Assembly: GCF_040276085.1 (NCBI RefSeq)
Contig: NZ_JBELOK010000004.1
Location: 186,001 to 250,000, forward strand
Origin: Castellaniella sp040276085
Lineage (GTDB): Bacteria > Pseudomonadota > Gammaproteobacteria > Burkholderiales > Burkholderiaceae_B
Direction of reading: 5' to 3'
Length of the DNA stretch: 64,000 bases
Both the position numbers and the translations under genes were made by a program. Below the pieces are notes generated by a model. That model had not been told where the DNA came from. It did no database searches and saw only the letters and a program-made list of their open reading frames with translations. Below are positions 34,758-44,051 of this stretch, in pieces; position 1 is the stretch's first letter, and each line of letters begins with the position of its first letter.

Positions 34758-35522
34758 TTAGCTGAGGCGCACGCCCTCGTGCAAGGCCACCACGCCAGCT
34801 GTCATGTTGAAATACTGCACGCGCTCGAAGCCCACAGTACGCATCATGCCCGCCAGGGTTTCCTGATCGGGGTGCATGCGAATGGATTCTGCCAGATAGC
34901 GGTAGCTGGCTTCGTCGGAAGCCACCACCTGCCCGATTTTGGGCAGCACATTAAAGGAGTACCAGTCGTAGACGGGTGCCAGCGCAGGCGTGACGCGGGA
35001 GAACTCGAGCACCAGCAGCTTGCCCCCCGGCTTGAGAACCCGGTGCATTTCGGCAAGCGCCTGCTCTTTGTGAGTCATGTTGCGCAAGCCAAAAGCAACC
35101 GATACCCGATCAAAATATTGGTCGGGAAACGGCAGGCACTCGGCGTCGCAAACCGCCACCGGCGTGACCACACCGCGATCCAGCAAACGATCGCGGCCCA
35201 CGCGAAGCATGGAGTCGTTGATATCGGTAAGCCAGACCTCGCCTTGCGGCCCCGCGCGGCGCGCAAACGCGCGTGCGAGATCTCCGGTGCCTCCGGCGAT
35301 ATCCAGCACCCGCATGCCCGGACGCACCTGGGCGCGGCCAACGGTAAAGGATTTCCAGACGCGGTGCAGCCCGCCAGACATCAGATCGTTCATGATGTCG
35401 TAGCGGCTGGCCACCGAATGGAAAACCTCGGCGACACGATGTGCCTTATCGGCTTCACGGACGGTCTGGAAACCAAAGTGGGTTTGCTGCCCTTGGCTGG
35501 ACTCTTGGGGTATATCACTCAT
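34758..35522 (-). CDS. ubiE: Ubiquinone C-methyltransferase
   Basis: Adds the ring C-methyl group in ubiquinone (and, where present, menaquinone) synthesis. 254 residues: THFGFQTVREADKAHRVAEV, then VFHSVASRYDIMNDLMSGG, SAM motif I VLDIAGGTGDLARAF, and FGLRNMTHKEQALAEMHRVL with LKPGGKLLVLEFSRV. Homology begins right after MSDIPQ, supporting the ATG at 35522. It heads the ubiE / Tim44-like / ubiJ / ubiB / hldE2 series, although a terminator follows it. It is divergent from phoB. Confidence 0.93.
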   Translation of the reverse strand: MSDIPQESSQGQQTHFGFQTVREADKAHRVAEVFHSVASRYDIMNDLMSGGLHRVWKSFTVGRAQVRPGMRVLDIAGGTGDLARAFARRAGPQGEVWLTDINDSMLRVGRDRLLDRGVVTPVAVCDAECLPFPDQYFDRVSVAFGLRNMTHKEQALAEMHRVLKPGGKLLVLEFSRVTPALAPVYDWYSFNVLPKIGQVVASDEASYRYLAESIRMHPDQETLAGMMRTVGFERVQYFNMTAGVVALHEGVRLS

Positions 35523-35646
35523 GATTTGCGTATCGTACCGCATTCAGTAGGCGGTTCGTCATCCCGACTTGATGGCAGAGCGTCATGAAAATGAAATAAT
35601 GACACCGTATGATGATGGCCTGAACCATAACGCCTACCAATTTTTG

Positions 35647-36342
35647 ATGCCCACGACAATCCTGATTATTGAAGACGAACCCGCCATCCAGGAGCTCCTG
35701 TCCGTCAATCTGCAATATGCAGGCTATCAGGTGCATGCAGCGTACAGCTGCCACGAGGCGCAACAGCAGATCAAGCAACAGCTGCCCGACCTGATCCTGC
35801 TCGACTGGATGCTTCCAGACCAACCGGGCATCCAGTTGGCCCACGCTTTGCGCCGGGACACCCGAACCCGCGACGTGCCCCTGATCATGCTCACGGCGCG
35901 AGACACTGAACAAGACAAGGTGGATGGCCTGGAAGCCGGTGCGGATGACTACCTGACCAAACCCTTTTCTCCGCGCGAACTCCTGGCCCGGATCAAGTCG
36001 CTGCTGCGGCGCCGTGCCCCACAGCTGGCACCGGATCCCGTACAGGCCGGCCCACTGACACTCGACCCCAGCACCCGCACCGTACATCTGGAAAAGCAGC
36101 CGGTGTCCATGGGGCCCAGCGAGTTTCGCCTCCTGCACTTTTTAGCGACCCACGGGCAACGCGTGTACACTCGAACCCAGTTGCTTGACCAGATCTGGGG
36201 AGACCACGTCTTCCTGGAAGAGCGCACCGTCGATGTCCATGTCCGCCGGCTGCGCAAGGCCCTGTCGGCAGTGGGTCAGGAGCACATGATCCAGACCATC
36301 CGCGGGACAGGCTACCGCTTCAGCACGACACACTCCTCATGA
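35647..36342 (+). CDS. phoB: Phosphate regulon response regulator
   Basis: OmpR-type activator of phosphate-starvation genes, 231 residues. The receiver domain has the acidic pocket (IIEDEP), the phosphorylated aspartate D53 in LILLDWMLPD, Thr in MLTARD and Lys in DYLTKPFSP. The C-terminal winged helix has YTRTQLLDQIWGDHVFLEER and VDVHVRRLRKAL, typical of PhoB. The ATG directly before TTILIIEDE was chosen; an earlier in-frame ATG would add an atypical tail. It overlaps phoR by 4 nt. No pst or phoU genes adjoin. Confidence 0.9.
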   Translation: MPTTILIIEDEPAIQELLSVNLQYAGYQVHAAYSCHEAQQQIKQQLPDLILLDWMLPDQPGIQLAHALRRDTRTRDVPLIMLTARDTEQDKVDGLEAGADDYLTKPFSPRELLARIKSLLRRRAPQLAPDPVQAGPLTLDPSTRTVHLEKQPVSMGPSEFRLLHFLATHGQRVYTRTQLLDQIWGDHVFLEERTVDVHVRRLRKALSAVGQEHMIQTIRGTGYRFSTTHSS

Positions 36343-37694
36343 CCAAAACGCTTGTTACCGTCACGCTCTGGGCCCTGGGTGGCTGGCTGCTGGGTGCGTG
36401 GCTGGGAGCAGCAACAGGTTGGGCAGTGTTTGCACTGGGCCTGCTGATGATGGTGCTGGTCAGCGGGGTACAGCTCTCGCGGATTTCCCGCTGGGTGCTC
36501 CGCATCGACGATCCCCCCCCGGCTTCCATCGGGCCCTGGGACGAAGTGCTGGCACCGGTGTATCGCAAGCTGAAGCAAAACCGCATGGATCTGCAAGAGC
36601 GCAGCCGCAATTTCCAGCGTGCACTGCTGGCGGCCGAAGCACTGCCCGATGGCGCCCTGATGCTGGCCCCCGACAAAACCCTGCTATGGTGCAATCAAAC
36701 CGCAGCCGAACATTTGGGCCTGAATCTCCAGCAAGACCGTGGCCACAGCATCTTCAACATCATCCGCACACCCGAATTTGGTACATACGCAGGCCAGGAA
36801 AGCTGGGACAAACCACTGATCCTGCACTGGGGGGGCAGCCGCCAGCCGCGCACCCTGATGCTGCATCTGGCGCCTTATGGTGTGGGTCAGTTTTTGATGG
36901 TCACGCGCGATATCACCCAGATTGAACGGCTGGAAAACACACGCAAGGATTTTGTGGCTAATGTTTCGCACGAAATGCGCACCCCCCTGACGGTGCTGTC
37001 GGGGTTCATCGAAACCTTGCAAGACCTGCCCGAAGAAGCCATCAGCGCAGAGCAGCGCAGTCATTATCTGCAACTGATGGCCCAGCAGGCCGGCAATATG
37101 CAGGCACTGGTGTCCGACCTGCTGACACTGTCCTCGCTTGAAACCAAACCCAACCAGGTTGGTGAAGCCGTGGATATTCCAGCCCTGATCCAGGCGGCCC
37201 TGACACAGGGGCAGGCACTTTCTGCAGGCCAGCATCGGTTTAAAACCCAACTCTGTAAAACCCTGCACATCATGGGGCACGAAGCCGAGCTTTCTTCGGC
37301 CATCAGCAATCTGATCAGCAATGCGGTGCGGTACACCCCACCAGAGGGCACGATTACAGTGGCCTGGCAGCGTAATGACGACGGAAGTGCCAGCTTTCAG
37401 GTGCAAGACACCGGGATCGGCGTAGAGGCCACCCATATCCCGCGCCTGACCGAGCGATTTTTCCGGGTAGACCGTGGACGCTCACGCGCCACTGGAGGCA
37501 CAGGCCTGGGCCTGGCCATCACCAAGCATGTGGCGCTACGCCACCAGGCCACGCTGGATATCGACAGCACACCCGGCAAGGGCAGTGTCTTTACGATCCG
37601 GTTCCCGGCCGAACGGGTTATAGAAACAGGCGATACGCCGGATTATCAGTCTCGTTCCAGTAGGGATACCCCAGCGTCGACAGAAACTCTTTAA
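36339..37694 (+). CDS. phoR: Phosphate regulon sensor histidine kinase
   Basis: 451-residue membrane kinase. Two hydrophobic segments at the N-terminus (WALGGWLLGAWLGAATGWAV and a second directly after) with almost no periplasmic loop fit PhoR, which senses phosphate through the Pst/PhoU complex. A PAS region follows (LAAEALPDGALMLAPDKTLL). The kinase core shows the H-box FVANVSHEMRTPLTVLSGF, N-box SNLISNAVRYTP, and the G-boxes VQDTGIGVE and GGTGLGLAITKHV. The last 25 residues run 77 nt into the convergent ilvA gene, longer than needed for the fold. Confidence 0.9.
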   Translation: MTKTLVTVTLWALGGWLLGAWLGAATGWAVFALGLLMMVLVSGVQLSRISRWVLRIDDPPPASIGPWDEVLAPVYRKLKQNRMDLQERSRNFQRALLAAEALPDGALMLAPDKTLLWCNQTAAEHLGLNLQQDRGHSIFNIIRTPEFGTYAGQESWDKPLILHWGGSRQPRTLMLHLAPYGVGQFLMVTRDITQIERLENTRKDFVANVSHEMRTPLTVLSGFIETLQDLPEEAISAEQRSHYLQLMAQQAGNMQALVSDLLTLSSLETKPNQVGEAVDIPALIQAALTQGQALSAGQHRFKTQLCKTLHIMGHEAELSSAISNLISNAVRYTPPEGTITVAWQRNDDGSASFQVQDTGIGVEATHIPRLTERFFRVDRGRSRATGGTGLGLAITKHVALRHQATLDIDSTPGKGSVFTIRFPAERVIETGDTPDYQSRSSRDTPASTETL

Positions 37695-39126
37695 ACGCCT
37701 TTTTGTCTTCGGGGGGCACCTGGATCCCCACCAGGATGCGGCCGTAGTCGTCGCCCTGGCTGCGGTAATGAAACAGGCTGATGTTCCAGTTGGGATTCAT
37801 GGCACCCAAAAATTTCATCAGGGCACCGGGGCGCTCGGGAAACTCGAAACGGTACAGCACCTCGTGTTCGGCTAATCCCGAGTGCCCCCCCACCATATAG
37901 CGCAGGTGGGTTTTGGCCATCTCGTTGCCGGTGAGATCCAGGGTGGGAAAATCCCGCTTGCGAAAATGCGCCGCCAGCTTGTCGATCTCGGGTTCAGAGC
38001 GGATCTGCAGGCCCACGTACACGTGAGCCTCCTGGGAATCAGAAATACGGTAATTGAATTCGGTCACTGCCCGTTGACCAACAGCCTCGCACAAGCGCAA
38101 AAAACTACCGCGCTTCTCAGGCAGCGTAATGGCAAACAGGGCTTCGCGGGCTTCGCCCACATCGGCGCGCTCGGCCACAAAGCGCAAGCGGTCGAAGTTC
38201 ATGTTGGCACCACAGGTAATGGCCACCAATGTCTTGCCTTTCCATTTTTGCTGCGCGGCATAGCGCTTGAGACCTGCCAGTGCCAGTGCGCCGGCAGGCT
38301 CAAGCACACTGCGGGTATCCTGAAAGACATCCTTGATGCCGGCACAGATGGCGTCGGTATCCACCGCCACAAAATCATCCACATACTCGCGCGCCAGCCG
38401 GAAGGTTTCCTGCCCTACCTGTTTCACGGCCGTGCCATCCGAAAACAACCCGACATCCGCAAGCTTGACACGCCGGCCAGCCCGCACGCTGCGCATCATG
38501 GCATCCGAATCTTGGGTTTGCACACCGATGATCTGGATATCGGGACGCAACTGCTTGATATACGCAGCCACGCCGGAGATCAGGCCACCTCCGCCAATAG
38601 CCACAAAGACAGCATCAATGGGACCTGGATGCTGACGCAGGATTTCCATGCCAATCGTACCCTGGCCGGCAATCACATCGGGGTCGTCAAAGGGATGAAC
38701 GAAGGTCAGGCCTTCACGGGCCTGGAGTTCTACCGCGTGCTCGGCCGCATCGGTAAAGCTGTCGCCAAACAGCACGACTTCACCACCCAACGCCCGGACG
38801 GCATCAATCTTGACCATCGGGGTGGTGACAGGCATCACGATCACTGCGCGGCATTTGAGGCGGTTGGCCGACAGCGCAACCCCTTGAGCATGGTTGCCAG
38901 CCGATGCGGCAATCACCCCACGCTTGAGTTCTTCGGGGGTGAGATGCGCCATTTTGTTGTAGGCGCCACGCAGCTTGAAACTGAACACCGGCTGGGTGTC
39001 TTCGCGCTTGAGCAACACGGTGTTGCCAATGCGCTTGCTAATTCGGGGGGCCGTGTCCAGAGGAGTTTCATGAGCAACGTCATACACTTTTGACGTCAGG
39101 ATGCGCTTTAGATAATCAACGGACAT
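37618..39126 (-). CDS. ilvA: Threonine ammonia-lyase, biosynthetic
   Basis: First committed step to isoleucine: threonine to 2-oxobutanoate and ammonia. 502 residues with the PLP lysine in FSFKLRGAYNKM, the phosphate-binding glycines in AIGGGGLISGVAAYI, SAGNHAQGVALSA, and two C-terminal ACT-like regulatory repeats (KRGSFLRLCEAVGQRAVTEF and FPERPGALMKFLGAMNPNWN), so isoleucine feedback inhibition is expected. The ATG at 39126 (MSVDYLKRIL) matches the family start. It is convergent with phoR and divergent from the diguanylate cyclase gene. Confidence 0.94.
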   Translation of the reverse strand: MSVDYLKRILTSKVYDVAHETPLDTAPRISKRIGNTVLLKREDTQPVFSFKLRGAYNKMAHLTPEELKRGVIAASAGNHAQGVALSANRLKCRAVIVMPVTTPMVKIDAVRALGGEVVLFGDSFTDAAEHAVELQAREGLTFVHPFDDPDVIAGQGTIGMEILRQHPGPIDAVFVAIGGGGLISGVAAYIKQLRPDIQIIGVQTQDSDAMMRSVRAGRRVKLADVGLFSDGTAVKQVGQETFRLAREYVDDFVAVDTDAICAGIKDVFQDTRSVLEPAGALALAGLKRYAAQQKWKGKTLVAITCGANMNFDRLRFVAERADVGEAREALFAITLPEKRGSFLRLCEAVGQRAVTEFNYRISDSQEAHVYVGLQIRSEPEIDKLAAHFRKRDFPTLDLTGNEMAKTHLRYMVGGHSGLAEHEVLYRFEFPERPGALMKFLGAMNPNWNISLFHYRSQGDDYGRILVGIQVPPEDKKAFKEFLSTLGYPYWNETDNPAYRLFL

Positions 39127-39297
39127 GACATGCCATACAAGGTGAGAGGAGCTAAAAAGAATATCACAGCGGATGATGCTATCCTCGGAGGTCATGTTTG
39201 ATGGCTTGTGGTCCTTTCACGACAAGGGGAAATTAGCCTTCGACGCCCCCTGGGCAAACGGTTACAGTTGCCATGTCATCCCCCCCACCTCTTTTTT

Positions 39298-40803
39298 ATG
39301 GCCCGCGAAAAGCGTTACGCTTTCTCTGTACCTACCTGCCTGGTGATCGCCCTGCTTTGCCTGGCGTCTATCGCAACGCGTTGGCTGGCGGTTGCGCATG
39401 TGGTGGACACAGAGCGGGAACAGGCCATCGAATCCGCCATGCAGGCAGATGCCAACCTGGCAATTGCCTTTGAACAAGACCTGATCCGCACCCTAAAAGC
39501 TGCTGAACAGGTGGCGGCGTTTGCACGCGAGGGTTATCTCCTGCACGGCAAGGCCCCTGACATCCGCGGCTGGATCAAGGATCACACCATCCGCGAGCGC
39601 ATGTTCACCATCCTCAGCGTGGTCGATGCACAGGGCCGCATCATCGTCAGCACCGAAGACACTCCCCCAGGGGTCAATTACTCGGATCGCAATTTCTTTA
39701 CGGCCCAGCAACACGCCACAGAAGACAAGCTGTATGTCAGCCGGGCCGTTTTTGGCCGTGTTTCGCATCAATGGCGCATCCCGATGTCCCTGCGTATCAC
39801 GCTGGACGGGGGCGGCTTTGGCGGAGTGGTGGTGATTGCCATCGACCCCGCCTATCTCACTCATTTCTACCAGCACACCGCCAAGGCCAGCCAGACAGAC
39901 ACACTGGTTCAGGTGCTGGGTGCCGATGGCTATACACGTGGCAGCCAGATTGGTGGCACCATGGGCTTCGATCACGACGCACGGGCACAACCCTGGTTTG
40001 TACGCGCCAAGACCCATCCGGTAGGCCAGTTTGTCACAGATCTCCCGGATCGCATCCCACGCATCATCAGCTACCGCACCCTCGATCAATACCCCTTGAC
40101 GGTGGTACTGGGCACCCCTCTGGATCAAGCGGTGGCGGGGGCATCCAAGCGGCACAACAGATACTGGATCGCTGCGGGGCTGACAACCCTGGCCTTGCTG
40201 GCCGTGGCCGGCCTGCTGACGATTATTCTGGCCCGACAAAGGGCCAGTACGCTGGCCCTGCTGGCCAGTGAAGCCCGCCTGACGCACGCGACACGTCACG
40301 ATGCACTGACAGGCTTGCCCAACCGAGTGCTGTTTCAGGAGCGATGCCAGCGGGCACTGGCCACTGCCCAGCGACACCGGCACCTGATAGCGATTCTGTA
40401 CCTGGACCTGGACAGTTTCAAATCGGTAAACGATGAATACGGCCACGCGGCAGGCGACGAACTATTACAACAGGCTGCCCAGCGCCTGTTGCAAAAGGTT
40501 CGGGCCAGCTCTCAGGATACGGTGGCCCGCTTTGGGGGTGACGAATTTGCCATCTTGCTGGACGACTTGCACGCACGGGCAGATACCGAGCGCATCATCC
40601 GCAATATCCTGACGGCGCTGTCAGAGCCCTTTACGATCAAAGGCACCAAGACCAAGGTGCAGCTATCGGTCAGTATCGGCGCCGTAGAATACCCCCAGCA
40701 CGGCAACACACTGGACATGCTGATGGGCCACGCCGACGCCGCCATGTATGCCGCAAAAAAGGCCGGCAAAAACCAGTTTATGTGGTGGTCGCCCACCACA
40801 TAG
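39298..40803 (+). CDS. Membrane diguanylate cyclase with periplasmic sensor domain
   Basis: 501 residues. One N-terminal membrane helix (CLVIALLCLASIATRWLAV), a periplasmic PDC/Cache-like region (residues about 35-280, with VVDAQGRIIVSTEDTPPGVN), a second helix (GLTTLALLAVAGLLTIILA) and a cytoplasmic GGDEF domain. The active site is intact (FGGDEFAILLDD), preceded by DALTGLPNRVLFQERCQRAL and YLDLDSFKSVND, so it should make c-di-GMP. The inhibitory RxxD site five residues before GGDEF reads SSQD, so product inhibition through it is probably lost. No EAL domain is present. The ligand of the sensor is unknown. Confidence 0.88.
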   Translation: MAREKRYAFSVPTCLVIALLCLASIATRWLAVAHVVDTEREQAIESAMQADANLAIAFEQDLIRTLKAAEQVAAFAREGYLLHGKAPDIRGWIKDHTIRERMFTILSVVDAQGRIIVSTEDTPPGVNYSDRNFFTAQQHATEDKLYVSRAVFGRVSHQWRIPMSLRITLDGGGFGGVVVIAIDPAYLTHFYQHTAKASQTDTLVQVLGADGYTRGSQIGGTMGFDHDARAQPWFVRAKTHPVGQFVTDLPDRIPRIISYRTLDQYPLTVVLGTPLDQAVAGASKRHNRYWIAAGLTTLALLAVAGLLTIILARQRASTLALLASEARLTHATRHDALTGLPNRVLFQERCQRALATAQRHRHLIAILYLDLDSFKSVNDEYGHAAGDELLQQAAQRLLQKVRASSQDTVARFGGDEFAILLDDLHARADTERIIRNILTALSEPFTIKGTKTKVQLSVSIGAVEYPQHGNTLDMLMGHADAAMYAAKKAGKNQFMWWSPTT

Positions 40804-40812
40804 CAAAGAGGC

Positions 40813-41679
40813 TTACAGGGCCTCGATGGCTGCGTCGTAAGCTGCCCGCAGGCGCTGATACACCGGCCCAGGGATACCGTTTCCGACCGCCTTGCCATCC
40901 AGCTGGGTAATGGGCAAAACCTCTTTGGTGGCCGACGACAGCATGATCTCGTCGGCGTGAGCAACTTCTTCTTGAGTAATGGGGCGGGACTGGAATGGGA
41001 TTCCGGCCTGCGCAGCCAGTTTCTCGAGGAAGCCATAGCGGATGCCCTCGAGAATGAGATGGTCGCGTACCGGGGCACTGAGCGTGCCATCCTTGACCAC
41101 CCAGATATTGCACGAAGAGCCTTCGGACAGATGCTGGCCACGAAACTGCAGGACTTCGTCGACCCCGGCATCCGTTGCATATTGCTTGGCCAGCACATTA
41201 CCCAGCAAGGATACAGATTTGATTTCGCAATGCAGCCAGCGCTCGTCAGGCATGCTGACAGCCGTCATGCCCTGCTGGCGTACCTGCTGGCTGGGGCGTT
41301 TAAGCGGCGACACCATGCAAAACACGGTGGCCTGTGCCGATGGGGGAAACCCATGCTCGCGTTTGGCGACGCCACGCGTCACCTGCAAATACACCGTGCA
41401 ATCACCGGTGGCGCCAGACCGCGAGAGCATCTGCAAGACAAGGTCTTGCCAATCCTGGGTACTGCGGCCGGCGTCGATACGGATAGCCTTGAGGCTGCGC
41501 TGCAAACGGGCCAGGTGGTTGTCCATCAGAAATGGCTTGCCGCCATAGCACGGGACGACTTCGTAGATGCCATCCCCAAAAATAAAACCGCGGTCTAATA
41601 CCGAAATTTTGGCATCGCCCAGACGGACGTAATCGCCATTGAGATAGACAATGCTGTCATTGTCAACGCCGGGAATCAT
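40813..41679 (-). CDS. dat: D-amino-acid aminotransferase (class IV PLP)
   Basis: 288 residues of the BCAT/DAT fold-type IV family: VYLNGDYVRLGDAKISVLDR and GFIFGDGIYEVVPCYGGKPF at the N-terminus, the PLP lysine in CEIKSVSLLGNVLAKQ, and EGIRYGFLEKLA and LSSATKEVLPI later. The FGDGIYEV variant with an exposed start region is typical of D-alanine aminotransferases, which interconvert D-amino acids and oxo acids and supply D-Glu. In related genomes this gene precedes ybeD-lipB-lipA; here the diguanylate cyclase follows instead. dadA, a D-amino-acid dehydrogenase, is 4.6 kb away. A branched-chain role is less likely but not excluded. Confidence 0.82.
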   Translation of the reverse strand: MIPGVDNDSIVYLNGDYVRLGDAKISVLDRGFIFGDGIYEVVPCYGGKPFLMDNHLARLQRSLKAIRIDAGRSTQDWQDLVLQMLSRSGATGDCTVYLQVTRGVAKREHGFPPSAQATVFCMVSPLKRPSQQVRQQGMTAVSMPDERWLHCEIKSVSLLGNVLAKQYATDAGVDEVLQFRGQHLSEGSSCNIWVVKDGTLSAPVRDHLILEGIRYGFLEKLAAQAGIPFQSRPITQEEVAHADEIMLSSATKEVLPITQLDGKAVGNGIPGPVYQRLRAAYDAAIEAL

Positions 41680-41699
41680 GACGGATACCTTTCAAGCTG

Positions 41700-41726
41700 A
41701 AAAAAGGCTGGCCACCATGGCCAGCC
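41700..41726 (-). terminator. Rho-independent terminator after gltL
   Basis: GGCTGGCC and GGCCAGCC form a perfect 8-bp stem around ATGGT, followed by TTTTTT on the minus strand. It ends the gltIJKL transcript before dat. Confidence 0.9.
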
Positions 41727-41734
41727 GGAAAACA

Positions 41735-42469
41735 TCAGTGGTGCAAAATCTTGGACAGGAACTGCTTGGCCCGATCCGAGCGGGCATCGGGGTCGCCAAA
41801 GAACTCTTCTTTGGTGCAGTCTTCGATGATGGCACCCTGATCCATGAAGATCACGCGATCGGCCACGCTGCGGGCAAAACCCATCTCGTGGGTTACCACC
41901 ATCATGGTCATGCCTTCTTTAGCCAAGTCCACCATCACATCCAGTACCTCGTTGACCATTTCGGGGTCGAGTGCCGAGGTGGGCTCGTCAAACAGCATCG
42001 CCTTGGGATCCATGGCCAGTGCCCGGGCAATGGCCACCCGTTGCTGCTGGCCGCCAGAGAGCTGCCCGGGATATTTGTCGATCTGGTCGATGAGGCCCAC
42101 CCGCTCGAGCAAGGCACGCCCACGCACTTTGGCGTCGGCTTCGGAGCGACCCAATACTTTCATTTGCGCCAACGTAAGGTTGCGCATCACCGACAGATGA
42201 GGAAAGAGCTCGAAGTGCTGAAACACCATCCCGATGCTTGAACGCAACTTGGGCAGGTTGGTGCCAGCAGCACCCACAGACACTCCATCGATGAAGATCT
42301 CACCCTTTTGAAAGGGCTCGAGTGCATTGGCGGTTTTGATCAGGGTGGACTTACCCGAACCGGAAGGCCCGCAGATAACCACGACTTCGCCATGAGACAC
42401 GGTGGTGGTGCAGTCGGTGAGCACCTGAAAGGATCCATACCACTTGCTGACGTTTTTGAATTCGATCAT
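41735..42469 (-). CDS. gltL: Glutamate/aspartate ABC importer ATPase
   Basis: 244-residue polar amino-acid ABC ATPase. Walker A is GPSGSGKSTLIKTANAL, the signature is LSGGQQQRVAIARALAM, and Walker B LFDEPTSALDPEMVNEV with the H-loop in VVTHEMGFA. The sequence is of the GltL/GlnQ subfamily. It is the last gene of gltIJKL and is followed by a strong terminator. Together with the two permeases it energises uptake of the ligand held by the GltI-like binding protein. Confidence 0.9.
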   Translation of the reverse strand: MIEFKNVSKWYGSFQVLTDCTTTVSHGEVVVICGPSGSGKSTLIKTANALEPFQKGEIFIDGVSVGAAGTNLPKLRSSIGMVFQHFELFPHLSVMRNLTLAQMKVLGRSEADAKVRGRALLERVGLIDQIDKYPGQLSGGQQQRVAIARALAMDPKAMLFDEPTSALDPEMVNEVLDVMVDLAKEGMTMMVVTHEMGFARSVADRVIFMDQGAIIEDCTKEEFFGDPDARSDRAKQFLSKILHH

Positions 42470-42486
42470 TAAGAAGACTCCTGCCC

Positions 42487-43176
42487 TTAACGCACAATGG
42501 CGATACGGCGCTCGAGCCGCTTCACCGACCGAGACGCAACATAGGAAATAATGAAGTACACGACGGCGGCAAAGACGAACATCTCGACCATGCGACCATC
42601 GCGCTGCGCGATGTTATTGGCGGCTCCGAGGAAATCGGTAAGCGACAGCACGTACACCAGGGACGTGTCCTGAAACAGCACAATCATTTGTGTCAGCAAC
42701 ACCGGCGTCATGTTACGAAACGCCTGCGGCAGCACCACCTGCCCCATCACCTGCCAGTAATTAAGGCCCAGGGCATAGCCCGCACCCACCTGACCAAAGG
42801 GGATGGATTGAATGCCGGCACGCATGATCTCGCAAAAATACGCGGCCTCAAACAAGACAAAGGTGATCAGCGCCGAAGTAAACCCGCCCACGGCAATGGG
42901 CCGTCCTGCTTGCGTGACCCAGCCAATAACGTAGGGAACCAGAAAATAAAACCAGAAAATGATCAGGATCAGCGGCAGTGCCCGCATCAGGTTGACATAA
43001 AAGCCGGCAACACCCGAGACAATGCGGTTGGACGACAAACGCATCATGGCCATCATTGTGCCCAGGATGATTGCCCCTACGGTCGCCAGCACCGTCAGCT
43101 TGACGGTAAAGACAAGGCCTGTGCCCAATACATACGGCAGCGTGCGCCAGATGACATCAAAATCAAAACCAAACAT
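42487..43176 (-). CDS. gltK: Glutamate/aspartate ABC importer permease 2
   Basis: 229 residues, about five membrane helices, with the HisM-type start TLPYVLGTGLVFTVKLTVLA and the EAA loop around AYFCEIMRAGIQSIPFGQVG, which contacts the ATPase. It pairs with GltJ to form a heterodimeric channel. 17 nt separate it from gltL and 9 nt from gltJ, so it is within one operon. Confidence 0.9.
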   Translation of the reverse strand: MFGFDFDVIWRTLPYVLGTGLVFTVKLTVLATVGAIILGTMMAMMRLSSNRIVSGVAGFYVNLMRALPLILIIFWFYFLVPYVIGWVTQAGRPIAVGGFTSALITFVLFEAAYFCEIMRAGIQSIPFGQVGAGYALGLNYWQVMGQVVLPQAFRNMTPVLLTQMIVLFQDTSLVYVLSLTDFLGAANNIAQRDGRMVEMFVFAAVVYFIISYVASRSVKRLERRIAIVR

Positions 43177-43185
43177 GGTGCCTCC

Positions 43186-43926
43186 TTAGCGCTTGGACCC
43201 GATGAAACCGGGTACGCTGAGCGATTTTTCGAGAACACGCATCAGCACCACAACAATCAGATTGATGATCAGGTACAGGATAGTGGCCGCGGTGAAGCTT
43301 TCGAAAATCTGGAAAGAAAACTCTTGCATCGAACGTGCCGCCCCGGTGATTTCGAGCAGGCCAATGGTAAATGCAAGCGACGAGTTCTTGATCAGGTTAA
43401 GTGCCTCGGAGGTAAGCGGTGGCATGATGATGCGCACAGTCATGGGCAGTAAAACGTAGCGATAAACCTGTTTGCGGTTTAAGCCCAGTGCCGTGGCCGC
43501 CATATCCTGCCCGCGAGGCAACGCAGTGATGCCCGCGCGCACCTGCTCGGCAATCCGTGACGAGGTAAACAGCCCCAGGCATATCGTGGCTGTCCAGAAT
43601 GTACTTAAGGTGGGGTCGGCCTGCTTGATGGCATCGCCCAATGCTTTGGGCACGACTTCGGGGAAGACGAAATACCATAAAAACATCTGTACCAGCAGTG
43701 GCACATTGCGAAAGAGTTCGACATAGCCGGCGCACAGGCGCTCGAGCCATGCGATGCGGGTGGTACGCAGCACGCCGATTGTGACACCTGCCAGCAAGGC
43801 AATGGCCCAGGCAATCACCGACACACCAAGTGTCCAGTAGGCGCCACGAATCAGGGTATGCAGGTAGGTACCAGTGCCATCCGGAGCATCTGCCCAGAAA
43901 ATCAGCCAGTTCCAGTGATAGTTCAT
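43186..43926 (-). CDS. gltJ: Glutamate/aspartate ABC importer permease 1
   Basis: 246-residue polar amino-acid permease. N-terminal MNYHWNWLIFWADAPDGTGT is characteristic of the GltJ branch. Membrane helices follow, with the EAA loop SSRIAEQVRAGITALPRGQD. It is separated from gltI by 125 nt that contain a stem-loop, which may reduce read-through from the highly expressed binding-protein gene. Confidence 0.9.
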   Translation of the reverse strand: MNYHWNWLIFWADAPDGTGTYLHTLIRGAYWTLGVSVIAWAIALLAGVTIGVLRTTRIAWLERLCAGYVELFRNVPLLVQMFLWYFVFPEVVPKALGDAIKQADPTLSTFWTATICLGLFTSSRIAEQVRAGITALPRGQDMAATALGLNRKQVYRYVLLPMTVRIIMPPLTSEALNLIKNSSLAFTIGLLEITGAARSMQEFSFQIFESFTAATILYLIINLIVVVLMRVLEKSLSVPGFIGSKR

Positions 43927-43984
43927 GTGGTTATCCTCTGGGCGTTATCAGCCGGCCAGCGGCGGACGATGCCCGTGAAACAAA

Positions 43985-44018
43985 CGGCACCCCCCAGGGA
44001 GACTCCTGGAGGGTGCCG
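43985..44018 (-). terminator. Stem-loop between gltI and gltJ (partial terminator)
   Basis: On the minus strand CGGCACCCTCCAGG and CCTGGGGGGTGCCG pair around AGTCTC, with TTTGTTT after the stem. Such a hairpin between a binding-protein gene and its permease genes usually lowers downstream expression rather than ending the operon. Confidence 0.65.
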
Positions 44019-44051
44019 CCACTGTCGCAGTGTATTCCTAAGGACTACGAA

